Positions 10,637 to 22,208 are shown, counted from the first letter of the stretch. The stretch: DNA of 64,000 nucleotides from Zygnema cylindricum (GCA_037447655.1 JBBHKE010001558.1:464025-528024); one strand, 5' to 3'. A program made the numbers and translations. Notes: generated by a model from the sequence alone, not told the origin.

Positions 10637-11336
10637 CTGTCTATTCTGACCATGATTCAACTGTTGAAACTGACCCTGATTGTGATTCAATTGATTCCTT
10701 TGCGAATTAAATTGATTTTTTTCCTGATTAAAATGTCATTTCCTGTCAAAGTCATTGTTGAATGCTTCTACGCTCTTTTCACCACTAAGCATATTTGATG
10801 TAGACTCTTTTTCAAGTATAATATTAATAGCTAACTGAAGAATCCAGCTAGACCTATCATTCATTTTCAATTCAGCACACGCATCCTTCATGCTACTAGG
10901 AAGACCTCTAATTATTAGTGCAGCTTGTTGGAAGTCAAGAAAAGAACCTCCAGCACAAGCATGAGCATCAATGAGAGCTCTGAAATCGTCTGTATACTCG
11001 GCCATTGTTCCCCCCGAGTATTTGTAGTCCAATATCTTTCCAACCAACTGGAGTTTTCTTCCTAAACATTCGCTTTCTCATAAGAAGTCTTTAGAGACTT
11101 CCATATGTCGATCGCCTTTTTCATTTTGATCCTCGACATGAGCATGTTTTCCGAAAGGCAAATTTTGAGAGTATTTCGAGCCTGTGAATTCTTCCTCGCC
11201 GATGTTGCATCAGCCTCATCAAGTAATCCATCTAGAATGTCCAGCAGACCTGCATTTTCAAAATGTGACTCAACCATATTTGCTCATAAGCATACTTTTG
11301 AATGTTAAAAATAGGAATTCTTGAAGACACGCCCAT
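10637..11336 (-). pseudogene. Element C: N-terminal and capsid part of gag
   Basis: From the ATG within the primer site (11336) the minus strand reads MGVSSRIPIF, then shifts frame. Two open pieces follow. 11062-11277 has VESHFENAGLLDILDG and IKMKKAIDIWKSL; 10736-11047 has YSGGTMAEYTDDFRALIDAHACAGG and LIIRGLPSSMK. This is the copia Gag/UBN2-like capsid region. The conserved Trp in AIDIWKSL is TGG here, in contrast to TAG in A, A2 and F. The gene is cut by element A at its left end. Confidence 0.82.
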
Positions 11337-11340
11337 AACC
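11328..11340 (-). promoter_or_regulatory. Primer-binding site of element C
   Basis: On the minus strand the 10 bases next to the LTR are GGTTATGGGC, matching the initiator tRNA-Met anticodon arm. The next bases (GTG) diverge from the CCA seen in A, B and E. Confidence 0.8.
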
Positions 11341-12322
11341 TGTTGTTGTAGGTGGAGCTGCAGCACTATTGGTAGAAGTAGACATAGCTTAAGCAGAAGC
11401 TTTTCAAGAAGTCCTCACAAAACACTATAATTCACCACTCTAACACTTCACATTTTTACTGAACTTTACCATACTATAGATCATGACAAACTGATCCAAT
11501 CAACACAAAACTCAACACATAAGAACCTCAGTATACATACTGTTAACTCCTAAAGTTACAGCCAAATTGACCCAATAGACTATAAGATACATGACCTGCA
11601 AGTTTCTTAAATACTGCATTTTGGTTTCCTTATCTCAAAACTGGATACAAGAATATTTCTAAGTCTTAATCTTTATACTCTGAGAGAGCATCTACTGCCT
11701 ATTAGCCAATCAGATGTCAGTACCCTGAAAAGTAGTACTGTACGATAGTACGACAAGGTACCCTAGTGTACTTCAAATAACTTAATTCCAAATAGCCTAA
11801 AAGTGAATACTGAAAGACTATTTCCTACCGCGCTACGCTACAAAAACAATCTCTTCAGGTATTTACAATTTGATGCCGTACGCATAATGTTGTTTGCTTA
11901 GTCAACAACCTGAAGTACTTCCAACCTGCTGTGGTAAACTTGTACGACTATCTGGGAAGCTTACAAATCTCCTCGTCATCTATTGTCCCCCTCAAAGTTC
12001 TTGCCGTTAATCTGATACGAATCAACGCCAAGTATTCGTCTTTTGGTATCAGTGTTCCCAGATGTCCGGTTTAATTTCCGTCTGCCCGATTTGACGAATT
12101 TAGTCGTCTGATAGATGACATGTGGCCATGACCATTCTGCATTTCCTACACTGTCTAAAAAGCCAACGCGTCTATATGTGACTGTACAAATACTGTTTGA
12201 GAAACATTTTAATGTCACACATTTAAGGTAAGTATTACATTTCAAACTACACCAAAATATTCTAAGTACTTAGGCTTTCCTCACAGCTCTATATACTGAA
12301 GACAAAGCTTTCAAAAACAACA
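11341..12322 (-). repeat. 5' LTR of element C
   Basis: A 982-bp LTR, partner of 2444-3434, starting TGTTGTTTTTGAAAGC on the element strand next to the target duplication CTTAT. It contains the ATG of an upstream Gag extension (MSTSTNSAAAPP), although a small deletion puts this out of frame with the gag downstream of the PBS in this copy. Confidence 0.9.
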
Positions 12323-12327
12323 CTTAT

Positions 12328-12443
12328 TCAGTACAATGCTAAGTTTCGACTTGATAATGTGAAAGTGTAGGGCGTTTTATTTACTGTAGTGAAATATAAA
12401 AATGGTTGACTTAGGGATGAACGAAATCAAGTCTTTGGGGGAA
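12328..12443 (+). other. 3' end of the A2 interior with polypurine tract
   Basis: This continues the A2 sequence interrupted at 2443 by element C. It has no coding signal and ends in tttgggggaa at 12434-12443, a polypurine tract directly before the A2 3' LTR. Confidence 0.75.
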
Positions 12444-12742
12444 TGTTGTTTTAAAGACTTAATTTCGTACACACCCATTTTAATGTAGCCTTCATAATAC
12501 GGTATGAGGCGAACGTAATTTGGGGGAATTATGTGTACTAGTAAAACTGATGGACTAATTCAGTGGCGCGGAATGCGAAAGGAAATGGACGGCGAATCAC
12601 GAAGCGATCCTACAATTAGTATTTGAAATGTTTTAAAAGAATACGTCGGCCGTACAGAATCTAAAGTGAAATATGACCTTTATCCCAAATGACGTGTACC
12701 TTTTATGTGACACTCCGGATTTATTTCAAAGGATGCGATTAC
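12444..12742 (+). repeat. 3' LTR of A2, left part
   Basis: It starts TGTTGTTTTAAAGAC and is related to the element A LTR (ttagtttcgt and aatttcgt segments, the gaatcacgaagcgatcc block, and a genomic context of TGTTG after a polypurine tract). It is interrupted by element B, which duplicated the last five bases, ATTAC (12738-12742). Confidence 0.85.
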
Positions 12743-13788
12743 TGAAACTCTGAGACCTCCATAAGTCCTCAGAGTGGACAGCTTCCAAGAAGCCTCTAGG
12801 ATAATCCTGACCCCTTTGTGTTTAAGCAAAAATAACTGCCACCCTGGCAGACAAAAACTTTGACCACCTTCACCCTTGTGAAGACAAGACTCCCTTGAGT
12901 CGATAGCAAAAAGAATCTTTGAATTTGCTCTCCTGAGCAGTAAGTTATGGAGGGTCAAAGTTGACCTTTTGTATAGAAGCTCTCTGGGAGTGAGGGTCCT
13001 ATCTCCTAATTTTTCTAAGTCCTATCTCTCTCACAGACTCTATCTACTGATGTATGGAACCAATCAGAATTGAGTTCCGTACGCAAAAGTACAGCTGCCG
13101 GTGTACTTTAGGTACGGACATTGTACGACAAGGCCTAAATGTCAACACATGTCATATCCGGATCGATGCCTTAATTTCCGGGGATTCCACGATCCAACGA
13201 AATTTCGCCACGCGTCATCCGATGTGGCGATGGCCAAAAACCGCCGAAAACTTCCTCCGCGATCTCGGCGCTAATTGCGGCGGTCCGATTACAATCTAAT
13301 TTAATCGTAGCCGTAATAAATACATGTGCGGTATTTGTTTTATTTACGAAACAAATGCGCGTTATTGATTTATAGTCCGTACCGTAATCCGTACTTTATA
13401 TATTATCGGATCTATGTATCCCGTAATCTATTATAGTTAAATGAATAATCGTACGTATACATATTTAAATAACTATCAAACTACATACTACGTATCATGA
13501 CTCCTAAACTTAACGGCTAAGGCTACCGGCTATTTCCAATCTGTCGGCCGGTAGGTACAAGGATCAATTCCTGCCGCCGACACATACCTTTTAAATAAAT
13601 AAACCCGAACTAATATAAATTTCCCGTAAACCTCAGGATAGCCTAGGTAGCCATGCTCTAGCTTCCTCTCCAATTTCTCAGTGACTGCGACAAGTTTGAG
13701 AGTTGGAGAGAGAAGTTAGAGGTAGACTGCCTCGGCTTCTTTCTTTCTATTCAGACCTAGAAAATACTTAAAACCATTAATTTCTACA
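12743..13788 (-). repeat. 3' LTR of element B
   Basis: A 1046-bp LTR, TGTAGAAATTAATGG ... GAGTTTCA on the element strand. It contains the tRNA-like antisense module with its hairpin arms at 13542-13548 (TGTCGGC) and 13576-13582 (GCCGACA). It differs from the 5' LTR by scattered substitutions, in the range of a few percent in the stretches I compared by eye. Confidence 0.95.
13505..13595 (+). other. tRNA-like module with hairpin inside the B 3' LTR
   Basis: On the strand opposite to the element this reads AACGGCTAAGGCTACCGGC, then a spacer, then GGATCAATTCC. These resemble a tRNA D-arm/box A region and a T-arm/box B (consensus GGTTCGANNCC, two mismatches) at a plausible spacing. The B-box-like segment lies in a hairpin with 7-bp outer arms TGTCGGC (13542) and GCCGACA (13576). 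The same module is found in the E LTRs. A full cloverleaf is not evident. Confidence 0.45.
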
Positions 13789-13801
13789 CTCCCCTTATTT
13801 T

Positions 13802-14425
13802 CTAGTCAATCTTTAATTTCAGACCACACTTCTCCCTGCAGAAAATTAGCTTAGGGGAAGGCACAGGTTGGGTCATCATATCTGCTACCATCTCACTGTC
13901 TGGTCTGTACTCTAAATTGATTATTTTGTTTTCTACTTTCTCTCTAACAAAGCTGAGTCTGATGTCCATGTGTTTGGCTTTAAAATGATGTTTAGGATTG
14001 GCAAAAATAGCGATTGCTGCCTGATTATCACAAAACAAATTCTGCACACCACTCTTAAGGTGACCAAGCTCACCAAGCAAAGACTTGACCCACATCAATT
14101 CTTTTACAGTAGAGCAAGAGGTCAAATACTCAGCCTCCATGGTGGACTGAGCAATAACTTTTTGTTGTTTGCTACTCCAACAGTAAGCCCCATCACCCAC
14201 ATATAATACATATCTAGAAGTGCATCTCCTCATCGGAGCATCACCATAACTGGCATCACTCCAAGTAGTGATGTTAGTATTCTCCTCACCCAAATGCAAC
14301 CATAAATCCCTAGTTCCTATCAAATATCTAAGGACTCTCTTAGATGCCTCCCAATCTCTCTTAGTGAGAGCATTTAGACTTCTACTCAGCAATCCTATAG
14401 CTGCAGCTAAATCCGGCCGGTACAA
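13802..14425 (-). pseudogene. Element B: RNase H
   Basis: A 207-codon open piece with TWSDASYGDAPM, STMEAEYL, WVKSLLGELGHLKSG, FCDNQAAIAIF and KHMDIRLSFVREKV, so the acidic active-site positions of copia RNase H are all present. It overlaps the RT C-terminal piece in another frame (14407-14425), where CTRPD has become CTGRI plus a frameshift. It ends with the stop just before the polypurine tract. Confidence 0.92.
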
Positions 14426-15422
14426 TTCATAAAATAGATTAGACTTCCCACTACTTGCCTGTAACGAATAGTCTGCATGAACTTCTGTTCTTCAAAAGAT
14501 AATTCCTCGTCTAAGACTATGACTCCTTCTATGTCACTCCCCTCACTTCCCTTCTTAAACTTCATTGGAGTTGTACAACTATTAGTTTTATCCATCTGAA
14601 ATTTTTCAAGCATGTTCCCTATTGCTTCATTTTGAGTCAATCTTATAATCTTTATTTTTCGGTCTCTTCCTACTTGAATTCCCAAAATATATTTTGCTTC
14701 CCCTATATCCTTCATTTCAAATCTCCCCTTAAGATCGGTTTTCAGTTAGTTTATTTTTTCCATTGATTTACTTAAAACAAGCAAATCATCAACATAAATT
14801 GCAATAAATATAATACCTTCCTCATCTTCGACAACATAGATTGAGTGATCTGAGCTGATCCGAATATATCCTAGACCGGTAAGAAACTCATCAAGCTTCT
14901 TATTCCACTGTCGAGGCGCTTGTTTCAAACCATAAAGAGATTTAATCAGCCGGCATACCTTACTCTCCTCTCCTTACTCCACAAACCCTTCGGGTTGTCG
15001 CATGAAGATCTCCTCATCCAATTCTCCATGCAAAAAGGTTGTTTTATGTCCATCTGGTGCACTTCCATGTCTTCCGCTGCTGCCAGGCTGAAAAGTATGC
15101 GGACGGAGGGAAATCTGACCACCGGGGCAAGGGTTTCCTCGTAGTCAATTCCCTCTTTTTGTGTAAATCCCTTTGCCACTAGTCGGGCCTTGTAGCGCTC
15201 GATTGTGTTATCTCGGTTCAGTTTTAATTTGAAAACCCACTTACAACCAATTGGTTTTCGGTTAGGTGGACAATCCACCAGCTCCCAAGTATCGGCTACC
15301 ATAATTGAGGCCATCTCTTCATTGATGGCTGTCTTCCACCGATTTATTTCTGGACAAGTCATCGCCTCTCCATAAGTTTGAGGTTCATCTTGATGAGATA
15401 GTTTTGTTACCTTGTTATTAAC
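14407..15422 (-). pseudogene. Element B: reverse transcriptase (three open pieces)
   Basis: The pieces are 14946-15362 (WELVDCPPNRKPIGCKWVFK, then the [10 protein letters not shown] block, and MDIKQPF), 14746-14928 (KQAPRQWNKKL, then YVDD in FIAIYVDDLLVL) and 14407-14715 (KYILGIQVGRD, QTIRYRQVVGSLIYF). The YVDD box and MDIK aspartate are intact. Breaks are a frameshift near 15040, a frame change near 14940 and a stop near 14746. The first piece is in frame with the integrase, separated only by the TAG at 15423-15425. Confidence 0.9.
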
Positions 15423-16772
15423 CTATTTTTCTTGCAGTCTTTTACTACTTCTCCTTCCCCCTTCAAAATTTGAGGCCGGAATAGATGGTTCTCGTGGATT
15501 CTTTCGAACAAACTCGGTTTCTCCCCTATCCCTTGATTCCGAATCAATTTCCACCACGTCTTCCACTTCAGGTAGAGTTGTCACTGGAGTTTCCACAGCC
15601 GAGTCCTTTTCAGTCTGATTTGTTCCTGCAAGAATGTCATCTTCTCTAAAACCTGGATAGTTAGGAAGCTCAAAGTCATCGGAATTTTCTGACTCAAATC
15701 TGATTTTTACTGACTTCGTATATTTGAAGGGATCCACAAACTTTCCTTCATCCATAACTACTAGATGCTTTACTAAGATTATATCTTCCCTTTTTAGATC
15801 ATAAACTCTATATCCTTTAACATCTTCATCATATCCTAATAAGTATCCCGGTTTTCCTTTAGGATCTAGCTTCCAATTGGACCGATCAGTATCTAGACTG
15901 AACACTTGACTGCCGAAAACCTTTAAATGAGATAAGTCTGGTTTCCGGCCTGTCCATCTCTCATAAGGTGTTTGATCTTTTATAGCTGAAGTAAGAACTC
16001 TATTTTTGAGGTAATTAGCACAGTTCATTGCTTCTGCCCAAAACCTTTTTCCTATCTTCTTATCCGACAACATACTTCTAGCACTATCACTTAGTGTTCT
16101 ATTTAACCTTTCAGCTACCCCATTCTGTTCCGGATTTTCTGGAACTGTCTTTTGGTGTTGAACCCCATCTACCCTCAAAAAATCCTCAAACTGGTTAGAA
16201 GTATACTCTCCACCATTGTCACTCCTTACTCTCTTGATTGGAGTTTCATGGAGTTTTTCGCTCCATGCTTTATATTGTCTAAAACAGTCCTCAGCTTCTG
16301 ACTTGTTTTTCAAAAAATACACCCGAGAACACCGAGACCAATCATCAGTTATAGTCATCATAAATCTCTTCCCCCCCGGTGAGGGCACTCTAGCAGGTCC
16401 CCAAATATCTGTGTGTACTAGATCTAGAAGTTTTTCTCCCTTGTAGGTGGTTATTTTAGGAAAGGGTAATTTGTGTGCTTTACCTTGAGCACACCCACTA
16501 CAATCACTTATATCATCACTCTCACTGAACTGAATCCCTTCCACCACTCCCATCTTTTTCATCTCTCTTAACTTATCTAGATTCACATGCCCAAGCCTCT
16601 TATGCCACATCATAATATCATGTACACCAGCATAATAAAGTTTCTTCGTTTCATTACTTAAGATCAGCCTAAACATCCCATGGCTACCTTTCTCAGCAAT
16701 GAAATAGACATCCTCCTCAAAACTAGCAGTAAAGACTCCTTCCCAAGTGTTAGTAAAAAAAACCCTTATCAT
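15423..16772 (-). pseudogene. Element B: integrase
   Basis: A 449-codon open piece with the HHCC zinc motif (H57, H62, C91, C94 in MWHKRLGH ... CSGCAQGK) and the D,D35E core: D122 in VHTDIWGP, D185 in RSDNGGEY, E221 in NGVAERLN. The C-terminal region has YERWTGRKPDLSHLKVFG and LLGYDEDVKGYRVYD and ends in an acidic linker. Length and motifs are complete. It is out of frame with the protease by one T in a run of eight, and is followed by an in-frame TAG before RT. Confidence 0.93.
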
Positions 16773-17478
16773 CTAATACAGATGTAGAGATAAGGTTTTT
16801 GTTCAGTTCCGGGATAAACAATACATCGGAGAATGTTAATATGGATGTCTTTCCTTCTACTAACACTTTCAGATCTACCGATCCTACAAGAGTAGTGGTG
16901 ACTATCCTCCCATCCCCGTACTCTATCTCTACGGTGGGAATCTTTCTTATCTTAGTGAACAAGTGCCTATCCTTACACATGTGCATTGAGGCACCTGAAT
17001 CTATAATCCAGCCTGCTTCACCTTTCAATCCACCGTAAGCACATTTCTGCCTTCGTGGAATTTCAACCTCAGTTTTCGCCTCCAACTCCTCATCCAAAAG
17101 GAGCTCATCGTCCTCGTCCTCGGATTCCGCCTCAAGTACCTGTGTGACAAGGGCCTTTTTCTTTCCTCTCGGGGTACCACCGGTCTGCCCCTCTTTTAAC
17201 CGAAGCTCGGTTAGCTCAGTGCACTCTGCCATATAGTGCCTCGGTTTCTTACAAAAATGACATAAACCTTTGGGAGCCCTTGGTTTGAACTCTTCAGGTT
17301 GTTTTTTCTGCTCCCTACCCCCATAGTTTTCGACTGGTTTCCGAGAATCCTTGTTCCTCCAATCAGTCGCTGTTGCCAAGGCTTGGCCACTCTTTCCTCT
17401 CCTTCGGATCTCAATCGTATGCTCTCGAACGAGAATCATCTCTAGCAGTGAGTTCCATATCCACCTTGAGTCTGGCAA
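16750..17478 (-). pseudogene. Element B: nucleocapsid and protease
   Basis: A 242-codon piece containing a zinc knuckle (CHFCKKPRHYMAEC, with Arg where Gly is usual), an acidic stretch (LEAESEDEDDELLLDEELEAK) and the protease active site GWIIDSGASMHMC (DSG, as in many copia elements). The frame ends at DDKGFFY because of an extra T in a homopolymer at about 16758. The acidic stretch plus RRQKCAYGG is the segment that element E has retained. Confidence 0.9.
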
Positions 17479-18134
17479 GTCCTACACACGGTTGACTATG
17501 TTCTCGAACTCATCAGGTAACTTCATCAGTAAACAGTTAACCTTTTCTTTTTCACTAAAAACTTTTCCCGCACTCTCTAGCTCCATGAAGAGTGTAGCAA
17601 GCTCATTGCAAAAATCCAACATATTTCCCCCTTTGTATACATACTACTTAACTTTCTGATCAGCCAACTGTTGTTGCTGAATCGTACCACTTTGGTACAT
17701 CTCTATGAGAGCCATCCAAAGATCGGATGCATTTTCTACCTGCAAATGAGAACATGCAAGTCTTTGAGTGAGATGGCGTAGGATGAAGTGATTTGCCGCC
17801 ATATTGTTGAAGTCCCAGGTTTCAGTATCATTCTCCTCGTTCCTCAGAATAGGTGACATAAATGCTGAACCAGTTGCTATTGGTGTGGTCGCCTCCTTCT
17901 CCTTTCCTTTGTACACCACCTCTCCTTCTTTTGTTTCCTCCGTTGAGGTGAATCCTCTTTCCTGGAGAATCTGCTTCCTTTAAACCCTGGAGGAATTCCA
18001 AGACTTGATGGACGCCCCAATCGTCCACTCACTATCCCCCAAAAACTTTTTTTGCATAGAGCTCCTATCATCATACTTTCCCAGTATATGAAGCCAGTTC
18101 CATTAAAGATTGGTACCCTAGAGGGTGGGCCCAT
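17479..18134 (-). pseudogene. Element B: N-terminal and capsid part of gag
   Basis: From the PBS ATG (18134) it reads MGPPSRVPIFNGTGFIYWESMM. A frameshift separates this from the 17644-17919 piece (TETWDFNNMAANHFILRHL, ASDLWMALIEMYQSGTI) and a stop precedes LLMKLPDEFENIVNRV. The conserved Trp is TGG (ASDLWMAL). An upstream in-frame ATG at 18158 inside the LTR would add MEVSEFQV. The family role is capsid assembly. Confidence 0.82.
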
Positions 18135-18138
18135 AACC
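18126..18138 (-). promoter_or_regulatory. Primer-binding site of element B
   Basis: A perfect GGTTATGGGCCCA on the minus strand directly after the LTR end TTTCA. It contains the gag ATG (18134-18132). Confidence 0.93.
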
Positions 18139-19184
18139 TGAAACTCTGAGACCTCCATAAGTCCTCAGAGTGGACAGCTTCCAAGAAGCCTCTAAGATAA
18201 TCCTGACCCCTTTGTGTTTAAGCAAAAATAACTGTCACCCTGGCAGACAAAAACTCTGACCACCTTCACCCTGTGAAGACAAGACTCCGCTGAGTCGATA
18301 GCAAAAAGAATCTCTGAATTTGCTCTCCTGAGCAGTAAGTTATGGGGGGTCAAAGTTGACATTTTGTACAGAAGCTCTCTGGGAGAGAGGGTGCTATCTC
18401 CTAATTTTTCTAAGTCCTATCTCTCTCACAGACTCTATCTACTGATGTACGAAACCAATCAGAATTGAGTTCCGTACGCAAAAGTACAGCTGCCGGTGTA
18501 CTTTAGGTACGGACATTGTACGACAAGGCCTAAATGTCGACACATGTTATATCCGGATTCGATGCTATAATCTCCGGCGATTCCACGATCCAACGAAATT
18601 TCGCCACGCGTCATCCGATGCGGTGATGGCCACAAACCGCCGAAAACTTCCTCCGCGATCTCGGCGCTAATTGCGGCCGTCCGATTAGAATCTAATTTAA
18701 TCGTAGCCGTAATAAATACATGTGCGGTATTTTTTTCACTTACGTAACAAATGCGCGGTATTGATTTTTAGTCTGTACCGTAATCCGTACTTTATATATT
18801 ACCGGATCTATGTATCCCGTAATCTATTATAGTTAAATGAATAATCGTACGTATACATATTTAATTAATTATCAAACTATATACTACGTAACATGAATCC
18901 TAGACTTAACGGCTAAGGCTACCGGCTATTTCCTGTCTGCCGGCCGGTAGGTACAAGGATCAATTCCTGTCGCCGGCACATACCTTTTAAATAAATAAAC
19001 CCTAACTAATATAAATTTCCCGTAAACCTCAGGATAGCCAAGGTAGCCATGGCTCTAGCTTCCTCTCCAATTTCTCAGTGACTGCGACAAGTTTGAGAGT
19101 TGGAGAGAGAAGTTAGAGATAGACTGCCTCGGCTTCTATAATTATTTTCAGACCTAGAAAATACTTAAACCATTAATTTCTACA
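18139..19184 (-). repeat. 5' LTR of element B
   Basis: A 1046-bp LTR, partner of 12743-13788. Its copy of the tRNA-like hairpin has arms TGCCGGC (18938-18944) and GCCGGCA (18972-18978), i.e. one base changed in each arm relative to the 3' LTR with pairing kept. Confidence 0.95.
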
Positions 19185-19189
19185 ATTAC

Positions 19190-19887
19190 GGTACAGTTGA
19201 TTTGGATGACATGACATCGGTTCATTGAGTGACTCAGCATACGATTTTGTTAGATTGCGTGTACGTGTAAATATTTGAAACAACAATGGTTTGTCTTTGT
19301 GTATTAGTTATTAGTGTAGATTTACTCATTCTGACAATATATATAAGTATTCTGGTATACTAACATTAATAGAGGTAGCTGGTAGTTAGTGTACGGCTTG
19401 TATGCCTCCGTGTAATCAGTAGTGAGAATGAGTGTATAGGATTTAGTTTATTCTCATAAATCACAGTCAAGTTTATCAAAGCAATGGCAAACTGTTCTCT
19501 GCATCTTAGATTTGTTGGTGTGATCACACTGCTTGGTGTTTTCATGTGAAACTTTGTGAAATTACTTTATATTAAAAATTATATATCTGTGTGACGTTTC
19601 ATTTTATTCTGTTATTTGTTTAAGATTCTGTGAGAGGTCTAAGTGGTTAGTTTGTGAAGGTGTCAACTATTTTGTGAAAATCTAGAGCATATGTCTTCTA
19701 GATACTTTTGTGGATTTGGATGAAACTTTGGGGGCCTACAATGTATATAATATAATACTTATTGGTACAATTTGAGGATATTTTATTTATTATGGAGTAA
19801 TCTATGCTATCTGAAACACAACTGTTTGAGGGGTAGTCTGTGGTGCTTCCGAGTGTAGTCTATGGTTGAAATAGGCTATGTACAACA
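19190..19887 (+). repeat. 3' LTR of A2, right part
   Basis: It continues the LTR interrupted at 12742 by B. Its end (ctgtggtgcttccgag ... ataggctatgtacaaca) matches positions 1-146. Together the two parts make an LTR of about 1 kb. It ends ...ACAACA and is followed at once by satellite (gttatcgc), so A2 was inserted in the satellite. Confidence 0.85.
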
Positions 19888-22208
19888 GTTATCGCAAACA
19901 ATTTGTGAAATTTAGAGAACAATTCCTGTTATCGCTAACTTTTTGTGTAATTTAGGTAAAAATTCCTGTTAGCTCAAACAGGCTGTGTATTTTAGATAAC
20001 AATTTCTGTTATCGCTAACTATTTGTGTAATTAAGGTGAAAATTCTTGTTATCGCTAATAGTTTGTGTAAGTTAGATAACAATCCATGTCATCGGTAACA
20101 ATTTGTGAAAGTTAGCTAACCTGTTATCGTTAACAGTTTGTGTAGTTTAGGTAACAATTATTGTTAGCAGTTTGTATAATTTAGATGACAATTCCTGTTA
20201 TCGCAAACAGTTTGTGTAATTTAGGTAACAATTATTGTTATCGCTAACAGTTTGTGTAAGTTAGGTAACCTGTAATCGCTAACAGTTTGTATAGTTTAGG
20301 TAACAATTATTGTAAACAGTTTGTGTCATTTAAATAACAATTCCTGTTATCGCTAACTATTTGTGTAATATAGGTAACAATTCTTGTTATCGCTAATAGT
20401 ATATGGAAGTTTGATAACAATTTTTGTTAGCACTAACTGTTTGTGTAAGTTAGGTAACTATTCATGTTATAGCAACAGTTTGTGTAAGTTAGGTAACTAT
20501 TCATTTTAAGGCAAACAGTTTGTGTATTTTAGATAACAATTCCTATTAGCTCAAATAGTTTGTGTATTTTAGATACCAATTTCTGTTATCGCTAACTGTT
20601 TGTGTAATTACGGTGACAATTCTTGGTATAGCTAACAGTTTGTGTAAGTTAGGTAATAATTCTTGTTAGCCCACAAAATTTTGTAATTTAGATAACAATT
20701 CCTATTATAGCTAACTATTTGTGTAATTTAGGTAAAAATTCTTTTTATCGCTAATAGTTTGTGTAAGTTAGATAACAATTATTGTTAGCGCTAATAGTTT
20801 ATGTAATTTAGGTAAAAATTATTGTTAGCGCTAACACTTTGTGTAAGTTAGGTAACAATACTTGTTAGCGATAACAGTTTGTATAAGCTAGGTAACAATT
20901 CCTAATAACGCTAACAATTAGTGTAAGTAAAGTAACAATTATTGTTATCGCTAACAGTTTGTGTAAGTTAGGAAACAATTCCTTTTAGCGCTCACAGTTT
21001 GTGTAATTTAGATAACAATTTGTGTCATCGCTAAGTGTTTGTGTAAGTTAGGTAACAATTCTTGTAAGCGCTTACAATTTGTTCAATTTAGATAACATTT
21101 CCTGTTAGCGCAAATAGTTTGTGTAATTTAGATAATAACTCCTGTTATCGCTAACTGTTTGTGTATTTTAGGGAACTATTCCCGTTATAGCTATTGGTTT
21201 GTGTAAGTTAGGTAACAATTTTTGTTAGTCCTAACAGATTGTGTAATTTAGATAACAATTCCTGTTATCTCTAAGGGTTTTTGTATTTTAGGTAACATTT
21301 TTTTTTATCGCTAACAGTTTGTGTAAGTTAGGTAATAATTCATGTTAGCTCAAACAGTTTGTGTAAGTTAGATAACAATTTTTGTTTGCGCTAACAATTT
21401 GTGTAAGTTAGGTTATTATACATGTTATCGCTAACAGTTTGTGTAAGTTAGGTAACAATTCCTATTAGTTCTAACAGTTTGTGTAAGTTAGGTTACAATT
21501 CTTGTTATCGCTAATAATTTGTGTAATTAAGGTAACAATTCCTATCATCGCTAACTGTTTATGTAATTTAGGTAACAATTTCGGTTAGAGCAAACACTTT
21601 GTGTACTTCAGATAATATTTCCTATTATCGCTAACAATTTGTATAATTGAGGTAACAATTATTGTTATCGCTAACAGTTTGTGTACGTTAGATAACCATT
21701 CCTGTTAGCGCTAACCGTTTGTGTAAGTTAGGTAATAATTCTTGTTATCGCTAACTGTATGTGTAATTAAGGAAAAAAATCTTGTTATTGCAAACAGTTT
21801 GTGTAAGTTAGGTAATAAATTTTATTAGCGCTAACAGTTTGTGTAATTTAGATAACAATTCTTGTTATCGCTAACTGTTTGTGTAATTTAGGTAAAAATT
21901 CTTGTTATCGCTAACTGTTAGTGTAAGTTAGGTAAATGATCTTGTTAGCACGAATAGTTTGGGTAAGTTAAGTTACAATTTCTGTTATCGTTCACTATTT
22001 CTGTATTTTAGGTAACAATTCTTGTTATCCCTAACAGTTTGTGTAATTAAGGTAACAATTCATGTTAGCGTAAACAGTTTGTGTAATTTAGATAACAATT
22101 CCTGTTATCGCTTACATTTTGTGTACTTTAAGCAATAATTCATGTTAGCGCAAACAGTTTGTGTGATTTAGATTACAATTTGTGTTATCGCTAATTGTTT
22201 GTTTAGTT
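19888..22208 (+). repeat. 40-bp satellite, array 1
   Basis: About 58 monomers of 40 bp. Each contains GTTATCGCTAAC or GTTAGCGCTAAC, then a gtttgtgtaa block, then (t)taggTAACAATTC. Monomers here are diverged from each other, with frequent indels at the left end, and the perfectly palindromic form GTTAGCGCTAAC is common. No coding frame persists. It is bounded by A2 on the left and element D on the right. Confidence 0.97.

Larger units (their letters stand above)
2444..12322 (-). mobile_element. Copia-superfamily LTR retrotransposon C (carries element A inside)
   Basis: The element is bounded by LTRs at 2444-3434 (3') and 11341-12322 (5') and by a perfect 5-bp target duplication, CTTAT, at 2439-2443 and 12323-12327. 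Gene order on the minus strand is gag, protease, integrase, RT, RNase H: the copia order, with integrase before RT. A polypurine tract (CTTTAGGGGAG on the element strand) abuts the 3' LTR. Removing element A and one AAAGA copy leaves about 6.1 kb. Its target lies just upstream of the polypurine tract of A2. Several stops and frameshifts make it non-autonomous now. Confidence 0.93.
12743..19184 (-). mobile_element. Full-length copia-superfamily retrotransposon B
   Basis: A 6442-bp element with two 1046-bp LTRs (12743-13788 and 18139-19184) and a perfect target duplication ATTAC (12738-12742 and 19185-19189). The primer site GGTTATGGGCCCA is intact and a polypurine tract (AATAAGGGGAG on the element strand) borders the 3' LTR. 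It encodes gag, protease, integrase, RT and RNase H in copia order, all recognisable but separated by a few stops and single-base slips. It is inserted in the 3' LTR of A2, so it is younger than A2. Confidence 0.95.

Noticed and set aside
13505-13595. Functional tRNA gene
   Set aside because: Box-like elements and a T-arm-like hairpin are present, but no complete cloverleaf or matching acceptor/anticodon arms could be folded; reported only as a tRNA-like module.
16750-16772. Programmed frameshift between protease and integrase in element B
   Set aside because: F keeps protease and integrase in one frame; the B break is one extra T in a run of eight, so a simple slip mutation.
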